Shown here one piece after another: positions 37,075 through 47,785 of a DNA stretch of 64,000 nt. The notes under the pieces were generated by a model. The model saw nothing but the letters and a program-made list of their open reading frames with translations. It was not told the origin of the DNA and did no database searches. Source of the stretch: CAVRUD01 sp963849635. Lineage in GTDB: Bacteria > Chloroflexota > Chloroflexia > Thermomicrobiales > UBA6265. The position numbers were made by a program, and so were the translations under genes. The DNA is taken from positions 1 through 64,000 of the forward strand of contig CAWKIA010000005.1 of the NCBI GenBank assembly GCA_963849635.1, written 5' to 3'. Position 1 is the stretch's first letter; each line of letters opens with the position of its first letter.

Positions 37075-37120
37075 GTTCTCTTAGAGAACGCAATAGGGCA
37101 GAATGTTCGTCTACAGAACA
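37075..37120. promoter_or_regulatory. Two palindromes before the second IclR gene
   Basis: GTTCTC-TTA-GAGAAC (37075-37089) and TGTTC-GTCTACA-GAACA (37104-37120), centred 30 bases apart, both with a GTTC/GAAC core. They lie about 60-105 bases before the regulator start, the right place for autoregulation. Confidence 0.65.
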
Positions 37121-37180
37121 CATGCCGGGGTCTGGCCCAGTTGGCCGGCCGGACGCTCCACTCCAAAGGTGATGCCGAGA

Positions 37181-38027
37181 ATGCAGTCGCACGCCTTGCC
37201 CCGGCCGATCGTTCTGGAGTCCGATCAGCCCGGTCCTGACCTCTCGACCGTGCATTCGGTCGACCGGGCGCTGCTGGTTGTCGAGACGCTGATGCGCGAC
37301 GATCGCTCGCTCTCCGCCCGGGAGATTGCGGCCCAGACCGGCATCAATCGCACGACTGCCCATCGCCTGATCAACGCGCTGATCCATCGCGGGTGGATCG
37401 AGAAGGTCGACGACTCAGCGACCTACCGCCTCTCGCTGAAGTTCCTTGTCCTCGCCAACTTGGCTCACGAATCGCGCGACGTCCTCGCCGAGATGCGGCC
37501 GACGCTCGAGGAGTTGTCGCTGATCTCCCGGGAGACGGTCCACGTCGGGGTTCTGGATGGTTTCGTCCTGGTCCACGTCGGCAAGGTCGATAGCCCTGAG
37601 CGGGTGGGCATCTCCTCCAAGATTGGTACCCGGGCTGTCCCGCACGTCACCTCGCTTGGCAAGGCCCTGCTCGCGGCATCGGACGACGAGACGGTCGAGG
37701 AATACATCGATTACGCCACCAAGATCGACGGTGAGTTTGTCCTCGTCGATAGCTACGCCTTTCGTGGCGAGATCACTGAGACGCGGAATACGGGGTTACA
37801 GCCGGGATGACGAGGAGGACGCCGTCGGCGTGCGATGTATTGGCGCGGCGATCCGGGCTGCCGGCGGTGCGCCCCTGTTTGCGGTCAGTCTGACCGGCCC
37901 CGCGGGCCGGTTCACCCGGTCGCGGGCCGATGCCTGCGCTCCGGCGCTGGTCGAGGCCGCGGCGGCCCTGTCGCGCCGGTTCGGATGGGGTCCACGGGGC
38001 CGCCGCGGCGGACGACCATGGCGCTAG
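37181..38027 (+). CDS. IclR-family regulator 2, one frameshift
   Basis: About 281 residues. Winged helix-turn-helix with HSVDRALLVVETLMRDDRSL and TGINRTTAHRLINALIHRGW, then the effector domain with VGISSKIGTRAVPHVTSLGK. The frame breaks near 37795; the C-terminus continues as DDEEDAVGVRCIGAAIR in another frame to 38027. ATG 37181 follows AAAGGTG by about 10 bases. It precedes the RraA-type aldolase gene on the same strand. Confidence 0.88.
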
Positions 38028-38102
38028 GGGGTTAAGGCCGCACTGGGAAGAAGCGCCGGATCGGAAACGGCCACGGTTGTATGTTGCTGAGGGGAGTCGG
38101 GG

Positions 38103-38777
38103 ATGACGGATTCGGCGCGGGAATATGAAGATCGTCTGCTGGCGATCATGCGCGAGAAACTCTATGTGTCGGTGGTGTCCGACGTGCTCGATGGGCTTGG
38201 CTACCACGACCAGGCGATGGCGGCGCGGGTACGGCCGATCGCGATCACCGATCGGGTGATCGGCCGGGCGCACACGGTCCTAACGGCCGATGTCTACGAA
38301 CGCCCAGCGGAGCCCTACCGGCTCGAGATCGAGTCGGTCGACGCCCTCCAGCAGGGCGACGTGATGGTCGCCTGCACCAACGGCTCGGAGCGGACCTGTT
38401 TCTGGGGCGAGCTGCTTTCGACCGCGGCGATGGCACGCGGCGCGACAGGATGCGTCATCGACGGTCACACTCGGGACGTTCGCCGGATCTTGGAGATGGG
38501 TTTCCCGGTCTTCTGCACCGGCTTCCGCCCGGTCGATTCCTCGTCCCGCTCGGTGGTCGTCGACTACCGGGTGCCGGTGCGCTGCGGTGGTGTCCTGATC
38601 AAGCAGGGCGATATCGTCTTCGGCGATGTCGACGGGGTCGTCAGTGTGCCGCGGGACGTGCTGGAGGAGGTTGTCGAAAAAGCGCTCGCCAAGGTCGAGG
38701 GTGAGAACCACTCCCGCGAGATGCTCCTCCAGGGCCATAAGCTCAGAGACGTCTACGACCGTTTTGGGGTGCTCTAG
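38103..38777 (+). CDS. RraA-family aldolase/decarboxylase
   Basis: 224 residues of the RraA/HMG-aldolase fold. The key segment is GELLSTAAMARGATGCVIDG followed by HTRD, with the Arg-Asp pair that binds substrate and metal in the class II aldolases of this fold. Members cleave hydroxy-methylglutarate-type compounds or decarboxylate oxaloacetate; some only bind RNase E. In this catabolic setting an aldolase or decarboxylase at the end of the pathway is more likely. Intact, and close behind the IclR gene. Confidence 0.92.
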   Translation: MTDSAREYEDRLLAIMREKLYVSVVSDVLDGLGYHDQAMAARVRPIAITDRVIGRAHTVLTADVYERPAEPYRLEIESVDALQQGDVMVACTNGSERTCFWGELLSTAAMARGATGCVIDGHTRDVRRILEMGFPVFCTGFRPVDSSSRSVVVDYRVPVRCGGVLIKQGDIVFGDVDGVVSVPRDVLEEVVEKALAKVEGENHSREMLLQGHKLRDVYDRFGVL

Positions 38778-38816
38778 CCGGGAGTCAACCCTGAGTTTCC
38801 GGCAGAACGAATTATA

Positions 38817-38940
38817 GGCGATGCATGCATCGCCCGGTCTCTGGCCGGACGGCGACGAGGATCGAAACCATTTGGGAAGAGGGCGATACATGCATCGCCC
38901 CTAGATCGTGTGGCCGGGCGGCAAACTTGCCGCCCGGCCC
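38817..38940. repeat. Palindromes GGCGATGCATGCATCGCC and a strong hairpin
   Basis: An 18-base perfect palindrome at 38817-38834, a near copy at 38881-38900 (GGGCGATACATGCATCGCCC), then a 13-base stem GGCCGGGCGGCAA/TTGCCGCCCGGCC at 38912-38939. The last could end transcription from the aldolase gene. Confidence 0.7.
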
Positions 38941-39033
38941 ATGTAACGTTTTCCGAGATGTGTTCGCTAATCGATCGCCTTCTCCGCCTCGGCTGACGGT
39001 CCTGGCGAATCAACCCATGCGCCGAGTCTGCTT

Positions 39034-40197
39034 CTAGGGCAACACATCGTAGACATAGCCAAGGGCCTGGTCGGAGAGCATCGAACGCGGAGTGACTTGC
39101 CTGCCGATCTCCGCGTAGGGCCACATGTGGTCATCGGCATTATGGCCGATCATGGCTCCGGATTCGGGCTCGTAGACCTCGCCGTGGCGGCTGAGCCAGG
39201 CGCTCCAGATGCGGTCGATGTTGGTGTGGTGGAGGAAGAAGACCGGATCGTTTGGCGAGGAGTTGAACGCCATGGTCCCGAACGGTCCAGAACGGGTGCG
39301 CAGCCCCTGGTGAGCGAATTCGAATTCGCCAGACACCCAGAGGTGAACCCGGTTGTGCAAGTCATGCGAGCCGGAGCACGATGGGTGGTTGAACGGGTCG
39401 GCTGTGCACATGTCGCCCGCGCAGTCCCTCCAGCCCTCCAGGTTGTTACGGAAACTCGTCGAAGGATCGCTGACCTCCGACCAGGGGGCGCTGTCGTAGG
39501 TGGCGATTTCCAAGGCCGCGGCAACTTCATCCGAGGTCGGCAGATCGGGAGCGAGATCACCGGCCGCCAGGGTGCGGACGATGTATGGCGCCGCGACGGG
39601 ATCATTGAAGTCGAAGATGACGAGTTGCCAGGCATCTTTGCGGAACGGGCCGCTGTTCACGGCGTAGTTGTCGTCCGGGTCGCCGTCGCCGCCCATCAGG
39701 TCGTCCTGCCAGATGGCGCTGTCGGGTTGGTTGTCGACGGTCCAGTCCCAGTACGGGAGCGTGACGCTAGGGTCGACACCACGCAACTGCTCTTCGAAGA
39801 GCATGAGGAATGCCCGGTGCCAGGGCAAGAAGGCTGGGCCCATGTGAGCGGCCATCAGGGCGCAGTCGAACGCCTCCCGGTGCCAGAAGACGAACTGGTC
39901 ATAGGTGCTGATGCTGGGCGCCCATGGCGATGGGGTGTTCTTGATTGCCAGGATCGCGTCGATGTACGCCTTCTTCTCCGCTGGCGTCAGGCTCGTGACG
40001 TTCTTACGCACTCGTGGCTCGCCCGATGCCGCGGGTGACGCGACTGGGGTCGAGCCTTCCTGGGCAGCTGAGTGCCGTAGCACGGCTGATGCACCAAGCA
40101 CGGCGGCGATCGCCGGAATGGTGCTTTTCAGGGCTGTGCGTCGAGAGGATCGGGTAGCGACCGCCTTCGCCAGCGCATCGAATCCGGGAGCGTTCAT
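39034..40197 (-). CDS. Tat-exported tyrosinase-family copper protein
   Basis: Type 3 dicopper enzyme of 387 residues. A twin-arginine leader (SSRRTALKSTIPAIAAVLG) precedes the core. Copper A His are in HMGPAFLPWHRAFL and the earlier FWHREAF; copper B His in HNRVHLWVSGEFEFAHQGL and FFLHHTNIDRIW. LPYWDWT is the family signature. GGGGG lies 5 bases before ATG 40197. A Tat route allows copper loading before export. It would oxidise phenols outside the cell; no caddie protein gene is adjacent. Confidence 0.94.
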   Translation of the reverse strand: MNAPGFDALAKAVATRSSRRTALKSTIPAIAAVLGASAVLRHSAAQEGSTPVASPAASGEPRVRKNVTSLTPAEKKAYIDAILAIKNTPSPWAPSISTYDQFVFWHREAFDCALMAAHMGPAFLPWHRAFLMLFEEQLRGVDPSVTLPYWDWTVDNQPDSAIWQDDLMGGDGDPDDNYAVNSGPFRKDAWQLVIFDFNDPVAAPYIVRTLAAGDLAPDLPTSDEVAAALEIATYDSAPWSEVSDPSTSFRNNLEGWRDCAGDMCTADPFNHPSCSGSHDLHNRVHLWVSGEFEFAHQGLRTRSGPFGTMAFNSSPNDPVFFLHHTNIDRIWSAWLSRHGEVYEPESGAMIGHNADDHMWPYAEIGRQVTPRSMLSDQALGYVYDVLP

Positions 40198-40401
40198 GTG
40201 ATCCCCCCTGGTGTTCACGTGCGGCCTTCGACAAGGGCAATGGACCAGCCCAGGTCGATCCACATATCTGACAACAACGTTCTCGCTACCAAGACGATAC
40301 GGGAAGTGCTGGCGAGGTCGTAATGAGAATATAGTCCTGGCTCGATCGGTGTGGATTGTCCAGAGGTGGGTTGTGTGCCAAACGAAGCACGTCGACCCTC
40401 C

Positions 40402-42668
40402 TCAGACGTGGCTTGGCACGGGAATGCCGGTCGCGCCGGCTCTGGCGGCATGAGCCGGGGTCGCTGACTCTGCCCGCGCAACGCTCAGGTGTGCTGCTCC
40501 GCCATCCGTCGGCACGACGTGATTGCCGGTTGAGCGAAGGTCGACGTGCCGGCAGGTTCCGGTCCCGTCGATATCGACCGAGACCGGCAGGTCGCGGGAC
40601 GTGCCATCGGCGTCGAGCTGGTGGGTCCAGATGCGCAACTCTTCGGCGTCGAGCGCCGGCAAGTCGATCATGACGGAGCGGAAGCCGGATGTGCGGCGAC
40701 CGATCATCTCCGGCCAGCGGATGGAGACCTCGACTGGCTCCCCCGCGGAGACGACGCTGACGACGGCGGGGGCATCCACCCTCGGGTCTTCACGAATTTC
40801 GACGATGGTCCGCCGCCGGAAAGCGCCCCGGCGCAGGGCGATGACGATGACCGCGAGCGTGGCAACGAACGCAAAGATTGCCGCGGCTTGTTGATAGATG
40901 ATGTCCCACAGGACGAGACCGTGAAGGAGGAGCCCGGCGAAGAAGACCGCGCTGACCGCGACCGCAACGACGGGATGACCGACCAGCCTCCAGACGGAAG
41001 AGACCGCGCAGTCGCCTTTCCGCCGGCTGGCGACCACCATCATCATCGGAAAGACGCCGCCGATGAGGGACGCGGTGACCGCGCCCATGAAGGCCATCGG
41101 ACCGACGAACGACTCATTGTCGGAGAGAAGAAGTGCCTCGGCGATCACGATGACCAGGACGACCGGCAACATCCCGGCAGCAATGCGCCCGGACGGCAGA
41201 TCCACCCTGCCGAGTCTCCTGTGGACGCCGCCACCATCGATCGCCACGGGGATCCATTCCCTAACCAGATTGATCAGACTCAGTGAAAAATGGACCGAGG
41301 CCATCCCCATGGCCAGTACGGCGAAGACCGATCCGACGAAGTGGATGCTCGGCCCGATTTCGTCGGCGAGAGGCTCAAGTGCCGTGCCTGTTTCCCCTAC
41401 GAGCGCATCGGCGGGGAGAGCGCCGTTGATCGCTACAACCCAGAGACAGTAGAGCAGCATCGCCACGCCGATGGCGGCCGTCGACCCCCGGATAAATGAC
41501 ACGCCACTTGGATCGCGGCGCAGGACGATCGCGGCGCAGTTTCCGGCAGATGTGTGGCCGAAGAAGGACATCATGATGACACCGAAGATCAATCCGAGGA
41601 GTGATGTGTCGAACGGCTGGCCGTTCACGCCGGGAATCTCGGAATGGCGAAGGTTACTGGCACTCAGCGAGGGCAAGGCAAGCAGCGCGAGGAGGACGAT
41701 CAACGCGATGCTTGTGGCGCCGATGACCAGGGCCGACGCAACGGTGGCGTTGAGCGATTCCCTCCGGAGCAGCACCATGCCGATCAAGAAGATGAGGGCC
41801 GCCCAAAGCTCAGCCGGGACGGACGTCGCGCTGGCCAGCGTCGTTGACAGACCGATGTAGTAGACGAGCAGGCACAGGACGCTCAGGAGGGCCAGGGAAG
41901 GAGTCAGAATCCAGAGACCCGGCCGGCCGAGGTAGTCCTGGACGAGGCGGCCGTAGAAGGCATGGCCGTACCGCATGTTGCCATTCCGGGCAACGGCCTC
42001 CGACACGGCGGCGATGGTGAGCATGTTGACCAGGCCGAGGATGACGATCACGCCCACGCCGGCAATGGGCCCGACCCCGGCGACGGCGATCGGCAGGGCG
42101 AGCAGGCCGGCGCCGACGGTCTCGGTCAGGGTCAGGCTGAAGGCCGTCCAGAAGGGCGGAAGTGTCTCGAGCCGGTAGGCGAAATGGCTGCGGGCCCAGC
42201 GCAGGCGTTCGCGCCACGGGATGCTGGGCGCGTAGATTGTGGGGAGCGGTTGACCGTGCAGCCCTTCGAACGTCTGGGCCACCACGGTTTCATCCAACCC
42301 AAGCACCGTCTGGATCGCGGCGACGGAGTGCTCGGGCATGAGGTACTTGGCGCCGAGCATCCGCGCGAGCGCGGCGCGCAGGTTGGGGTCTGGCGGAACG
42401 AGGTCGGCCCAATTGGAGGCGTAGCGCTCCAGATCCTGAATGGTCGTCCGCGGTGCTTCGTCGCGACCCTGGGCCATCGCTTCGAGGAAGGCGCGCTCGT
42501 TCTCCTCGGCCGACCTCTCCGTCTGGAACCGCGTCATCGCCTGGCGAGAGCGGGCGACGAGGCTGGCGGTCCGGTTTTCGATGGCAAAGAGCAGCGTGCT
42601 GCCCGGCGGGCCGGGAGGCCGCCGATCAGCTCGTCCCGGGAGATGAAGGCGGACCAGTCGTCAGACAT
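40402..42668 (-). CDS. Amino-acid-permease-like membrane protein with soluble end domains, copy 1, N-terminal frame break
   Basis: Membrane protein of about 755 residues. From ATG 42668 (SDDWSAFISRDELIGGLPAR) to a break at about 42600, then a 711-residue clean frame. Residues up to about 170 are soluble and unrecognised; then about eleven membrane segments start with TETVGAGLLALPIAVAGVG, the signature of the aromatic/neutral amino acid permease group. SFFGHTSAGNCAAIVLRRD is also typical. A soluble beta-rich C-terminal domain of about 160 residues follows. The end domains suggest a sensor or regulated transporter. Copy 2 lies across the ATPase gene. Confidence 0.8.
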
Positions 42669-42855
42669 GGCGGCTCTTCCCGTGGCGTTCGCACGTGTCG
42701 TGGACGACAGTGTAGACCGACGCAATCAGGATTGAGGTACTGGTAGTTCCTAGGGATTTTACCGCAAGAGATATAGCGTCTCTCTCAATAGGAAGCTAAG
42801 CTAGGGAGGTCATCCAACCAGACCCCGAACCACCGGCGCAGCGACAGGATCTGCC

Positions 42856-43606
42856 GTGGCGACCATCATCTCCGTCCATTCATTCCGCGGGGGCACAGGT
42901 AAATCGAACACCACCGCAAACGTCGCGGCGGAGCTTGCCCGGAAGGGGCAGCGCGTCGGCGTGATCGATACCGACATCCAGTCGCCCGGCATCCACGTCC
43001 TCTTCGGGCTTGCCGGTGAGTCGATCACGGCTTCCCTCAACGACTACCTCTGGGGCGGGAGCGCCGATCGGCGACGCCGCCCAGGATGTGACCCCGCCGG
43101 ATGCGGGACTGAGCGGCAAGATCTTTCTCATTCCGTCCAGCATCAAACCGGGTGAGATCACCCGCGTCCTGCGCGAGGGGTACGACGCTCAGAAGCTGAC
43201 GAGGGGCTGCGCCGGCTGGTCGACGATCTGCGTCTCGACGTGCTCCTGATCGACACCCACCCCGGGCTGAACGAGGAGACGCTCCTCTCGCTGGTCATCT
43301 CCCACGCGCTGATGATCGTGATGCGGCCGGACCAGCAGGACTACGAGGGGACCGGGATCACGGTCAAGGTCGCGCAGGGGCTGCGGGTGCCGAAGATGCT
43401 GCTGGTCGTCAACAAGACGCCGCCGCAGCCTCGATCCGGAGGCGGTCAAGGCGCGGGTGGAGCAGGCCTACGGCTGCGAGGTGGCGGCCGTCCTGCCGCA
43501 TTCCGACGAGATGATGAACCTCGCCAGCGAAGGCATCTTCTGCCTGCGCTATCCCGATCATCCGCTGACCGCGCTCTTTCGGCAGGTCGCGGGGCGGCTG
43601 CCGTGA
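42856..43606 (+). CDS. MinD/ParA-like ATPase, three frameshifts
   Basis: Deviant-Walker P-loop ATPase of about 250 residues. HSFRGGTGKSNTTAN is the P loop, with Arg in place of the usual first Lys; GVIDTDIQSPG is the A' motif and LLIDTHPGLNEETLL the Walker B region. Breaks near 43063, 43200 and 43430 are single bases. GTG 42856 is the start. Family members position proteins on membranes or DNA, or switch by dimerisation. It is divergent from permease copy 1 and 52 bases ahead of copy 2. Confidence 0.88.
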
Positions 43607-43657
43607 CCGCGCGGAAGCGTACGAGTCCGCGGGCGGTCGTCCGATTGAAAGGCCGTC

Positions 43658-45858
43658 ATGGCGTCCGAGTGGTCCGACTTCATCTCGCGGGATGAGCTGC
43701 TCGGCGGGCTGCCGGCCCGCCGCGTGCGAGCACGCTGCTGTTCGCGATCGAGGGCCGCACGGCCCACCTGGTCGCGCGATCGCGCCGGGCGATGGCGCAG
43801 CTACCTCACCGAGCAGACCGCCGAGGAACACGAGCGCGCGTTCCTCGATGCGCTCGCCCAGGGACGGGACTGCCGCTCCAGCCGACGATCCAGGACCTGG
43901 AACGCTACGCGCCGGAGTGGGCGTCCTCGTTCCGGACGACGATGCCGTCAAGCGCGCCGCTGGCCCGGATGCTCGGCGAGAAGTACCGCTGCCGCACGCG
44001 GCAGACGCCCGACATTGCGCCGGGCGCTCGAGCCTCGACGAGCCCCGCGCGTCGCGCAGGCGTTCGAGCGGCTGCACGGCCGGCCGCTCGGCATCAATCT
44101 ACGCCGACCGATTCCCCTGGCGCGAGCGACTGCGCTGGCTGCGCAGCCGCGGCCGCGCACCGGCTGGAGACGCTGCCGCCGTTCTGGACCGCCTTCGCGC
44201 TGACGCTGACCGAGACCGTCGGCGCCGGCATCCTGGCGCTGCCGATCGCCTTGGCCGAGATCGGTCCGCTCGCCGGGCTGATCGTGATCTGTCGTTCTCG
44301 GGCTGGTCAACATGCTGACGATCGCGGCGATGGCGGAGGCGGTCGCCCGCAACGGCAACGTGCGCTACGGCCAGGCCTATTTCGGCCGGCTCGTGGCCGA
44401 CTACCTCGGGCGGCCTGCCGCGCTGGATCCTCAACGCCGGCTTCATGATCGCTCATCGTGCTCGTTCCTGGCTGGCCTACTACGTCGGCCTTTCGTCGAC
44501 ACTGGCCGACGCGACGCGTGTCGCCGAAGGAGGTCTGGGCGGCTCTTCTGTTCTGCTGGTCATGCTCGCCGTCCTGCGCCGCGAAACGCTCGACGCGACG
44601 GTCGCCTCGGCGCTGGTCGTCGGCGCCGTCAGCATCGGCTTGATCGTGCTGCTCTCGCTGCTCGCGCTGCCGCACGTCAGACGGCGCCAATCTGCGCCAA
44701 TCGCGGTGCCATTCATCGATGGTGAGCCGTTCGACGCGTTCGATCCTCGAGCTGATCTTCGGTGTCGTGCTGCTGGCCTATTTCGGGCATACCTCGGCCG
44801 GCAACTGCGCCGCGGTCGTCCTGCGAGCGCGATCCGAGCGCGCGCGTCGTTCATCCGGGGCAGCGTCGTGGCGCTGGCAGCGGCCATCGGGCTCTACTGC
44901 CTCTGGGTGCTGGCGGTCAACGGCGCGGTCGCGCCGGCCGCTCTGGCGGGCGAAACCGGCACCGCGCTCGAACCGCTCGCTGGCCGAGGTCGGCCCCGAG
45001 CATCCTACATCTTCGGTTCGGTCTTCGCCGTCCTGGCGATGGGCATGGCGTCGATCCACATGTCGCTCGGGCTCTTCAACCAGACGCGTGAGTGGCTGCC
45101 CGTGACCCGGGCGCGGCGGGCACCGGGCGCTGCGGTCGGCACGCTGCGTCCGCGACGGCCGGTTCTGGCTCGGCCGCGCTGCCGATCGCGGCGATCTTCG
45201 TCGGCGTCGAGGTGCTCATGATCGCCGACCGCGAGTCGTTCGCCGGCCCGCTCGGCTTTCTCGGCACGATCACCGCGCCGGTGCTGGCCGGCATCTTCCC
45301 GATGCTGATGGTCGTCGCCGCCCGGCGCAAGGGCGACTGCGCGGTCGGCCTGGTCTGGCGGCTCGTCGGCCATCCGGTCGTCGCCGCCGCGGTCTACGCT
45401 GCTTCTTCCTCGCCGCGCTCGCTCCTCCACGGCCTCGTGATCTGGGAGGCAGCCGTACCAGCGGGTCGCTGCCCTCGTCGTCGCCCTGCGGCTGTCGCCG
45501 TCGCGCTCGTCGCTGGCGATCCGCCGCGGAGCGTTCCGACCGCGGACGGTCGTCGAGCTGCGCGTCGGAGCCGACCCGGCGGAACCGGCGGTGGTCAATG
45601 TCGTCGCTGCTCGGTCGACGCGTGCCCGGCCGACGGTCCAGCTCACTACCGCGAGCCGGATCGCCGGTCCTGGTTCGCCACGCGACGGGTACGCAGACGC
45701 TGGCGGTCTTGCGCGTCGGCGCTCGTCGATTTGCCGCCGTCGCCGGCGCAGGAACTGAAGGTCTGGGCGCACCGGCTCACACCAGAGGGCGATGTCCGAG
45801 GGCTGCCCGCATGGTCGTGCTCGAGAACGATGCATCAACGCAGGAGTTCGACCGTTGA
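43658..45858 (+). CDS. Amino-acid-permease-like membrane protein, copy 2, many frameshifts
   Basis: Paralog of the 40402-42668 protein along its whole length. Pieces in three frames spell the same order: SEWSDFISRDELLGGLPARR, STLLFAIEGRTAHLVARSRR, TIQDLERYAPEWAS, LETLPPFWTAFALTLTETVG, NMLTIAAMAEAVARNGNVRY, TSAGNCAAVV and VWAHRLTPEGDVRGLPA. At least 25 single-base breaks are needed. Substitutions against copy 1 are mostly synonymous or conservative, so the protein was under selection until recently or the breaks are sequence errors. The exact stop is uncertain; a similar frame may continue to about 45970. AAAGG precedes ATG 43658. Confidence 0.75.
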
Positions 45859-45969
45859 AGCGCGTCGGCGGGACAGGTCATCGTCGCCGCTCACCGGGCG
45901 AATCGCACCAGGTCGGAGATCGCACTCACGGAGACTGAGCGGCACGAAGCCGCGGAGGAGGGATGGGAG

Positions 45970-47760
45970 ATGCGTATGCGATCGGCCGCTGATCGCGTCC
46001 GCGTGCGCTGCCGTGCGCATGCAGTCGCCGCTGGCTGTTGCATCGCCGGGTCGCGCGGCCGTCGTTCCCCACGCTGGGTCTGGCCGCAACGCGCAGCGCG
46101 GCGCAGGTGGCACGCTGCGGCTGTTCTACTGGCAGGCGCCGACCAACACTCAACCCGCATCTTTCGGCCGGCACCAAAGACCTTTCGGCCAGCCGCATCA
46201 CCTACGAGCCGCTGGCCAGCTACGACGAGGACGGCAACATGGTCCCGTTCCTCGCCGCCGAGGTCCCGTCGCTGGAGAACGGCGGCGTCGCGGCCGACGG
46301 CCGCTCGGTCACCTGGAAGCTGAACAAGGAGTGCAGTGGGCCGACGGTATGCCGTTCACGGCCGACGACGTGCTCTTCACCTACGAGTACGTAACGAACC
46401 CGGACGTCGCGTCGACCAGCGCCGCCGATCTACGCCGGGATCGAGCGGGTCGAGGTCGGTCGACGATTACACCGTCACGATCCATTTCGAGGACGTCAAC
46501 TCCGGCCTGGTCGCTGCCGTTCGTCGGCGTCCAGGGCATGATCATCCCCCGCCACATCTTCGCCGACTTCAACGGCGCCAACGCCCCGGACGCGCCCGCC
46601 AACCTCACGCGATCGGGACCGGTCCCTACCGCGTCGTCGAATACCGGACGGAGGACGTGCTGCTCATCGGCGAGGACGCGGTCGAGACGATCCGGATCAT
46701 CTACGAGCCGAACCCGTACTACCGCGAGCCGGACAAGCCGTTCTTCCGGGTCGAGCTCCAGGGCGGCGGCGGCGACGCCGCCTACGCCGGCCAGGTCGTC
46801 GTCGACGACCTCGCCGATTTCTCCTGGAACGTTCAGGGCGACGAATCGCTATTTCACGCCCTCGAGGCGAGACGGCCGCGACAAGGTGCTCGCCTCCGCC
46901 GGGCGCATTCACCGAGCGGATCATGCTCAACTTCACCGACCCGAACGCCGAGACGGCCGAGGGCGAGCGCTCGAGCCTGGAGTTCCCGCACCCGTTCCTG
47001 ACCGACAAGCGGGTGCGACAGGCGATCGCGCACGCCGATCGACCGGGACGGCGATCGCGGCGCTCTACGGCCGCGTCGGGCGAGGCCACGACCAACCTGC
47101 TGGTCTCGCCGCCGATCTACCAGTCGCCGAACACCGGACGATGTACCCCTTCGACCTGGAAAAGGCCGCCGCCCTGCTCGACGAAGCCGGCTGGACCGAC
47201 ACCGACGGCGATGGCGTCCGCGACAAGGACGGCAAGAAGCTGAGCGTCGTCTTCCTGACCTCGATCAGCCCGGTGCGCCAGGGCGCGCAGGAGATCGTCA
47301 AGACCGCGCTGGAATCGATCGGTTTCCAGGTCGAGAACAAGAGCGTCGATTCGAGCATCTTCCTCGGCCCGCCGGAGGAGAGCACGAACACCCGCCGTCA
47401 GTTCTACGCCGACCTCGAGGAGTTCGCGTTCAGCAACAAGAGCCCCGACCCGACGCCTACATGAAGGCGTGGACCTGCGCCGAGGCGGCCCAGATGGCGA
47501 ACAACTGGGCGCTCTCCAACTGGTCGCGGTACTGCAACCCGGAGTACGACGCGCTCTACGATCAGGCCGCGAACGAGCTCGACCCCGAAAAGCGGAGACA
47601 GCTCTTCATCCAGCTGAACGACCTCCTGATCGAGGATGTGGCGCTCATCCCGCTGGTCCACTCGGCCAGGCCGTTGCGATCGACGCCAAGTTGACCGGCC
47701 TGGACATCACGCCCGTGGGACGTCGAGGTCTGGAACATCGCGGACTGGCGCATGGCGTAA
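45970..47760 (+). CDS. ABC transporter substrate-binding protein family 5, many frameshifts
   Basis: Dipeptide/oligopeptide-type binding protein of about 595 residues. The mature part starts GGTLRLFYWQAP and has VTWKLNKG, DDVLFTYEYVTNPDVAST, GMIIPRHIFADF, LTDKRVRQAIAHA and EKAAALLDEAGWTDTDGDGV in family order. At least ten breaks lie between 46100 and 47720. The leader region (45970-46080) is Arg/Ala-rich and may also be broken. No permease or ATPase genes of this importer type are here, so it may feed a sensor instead. Confidence 0.8.
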
Positions 47761-47785
47761 GTACGTGACCGCGCGAAAGCGAGCG

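Noticed and set aside
42590..42668. Programmed ribosomal frameshift as the main explanation
   Set aside because: No slippery heptamer or clear pseudoknot is visible, and the site borders a zone full of indels. Kept only as a possibility in the findings.
43409..45850. Minus-strand frames across the permease copy 2
   Set aside because: They are shadows: the plus strand matches permease copy 1 piece by piece in order.
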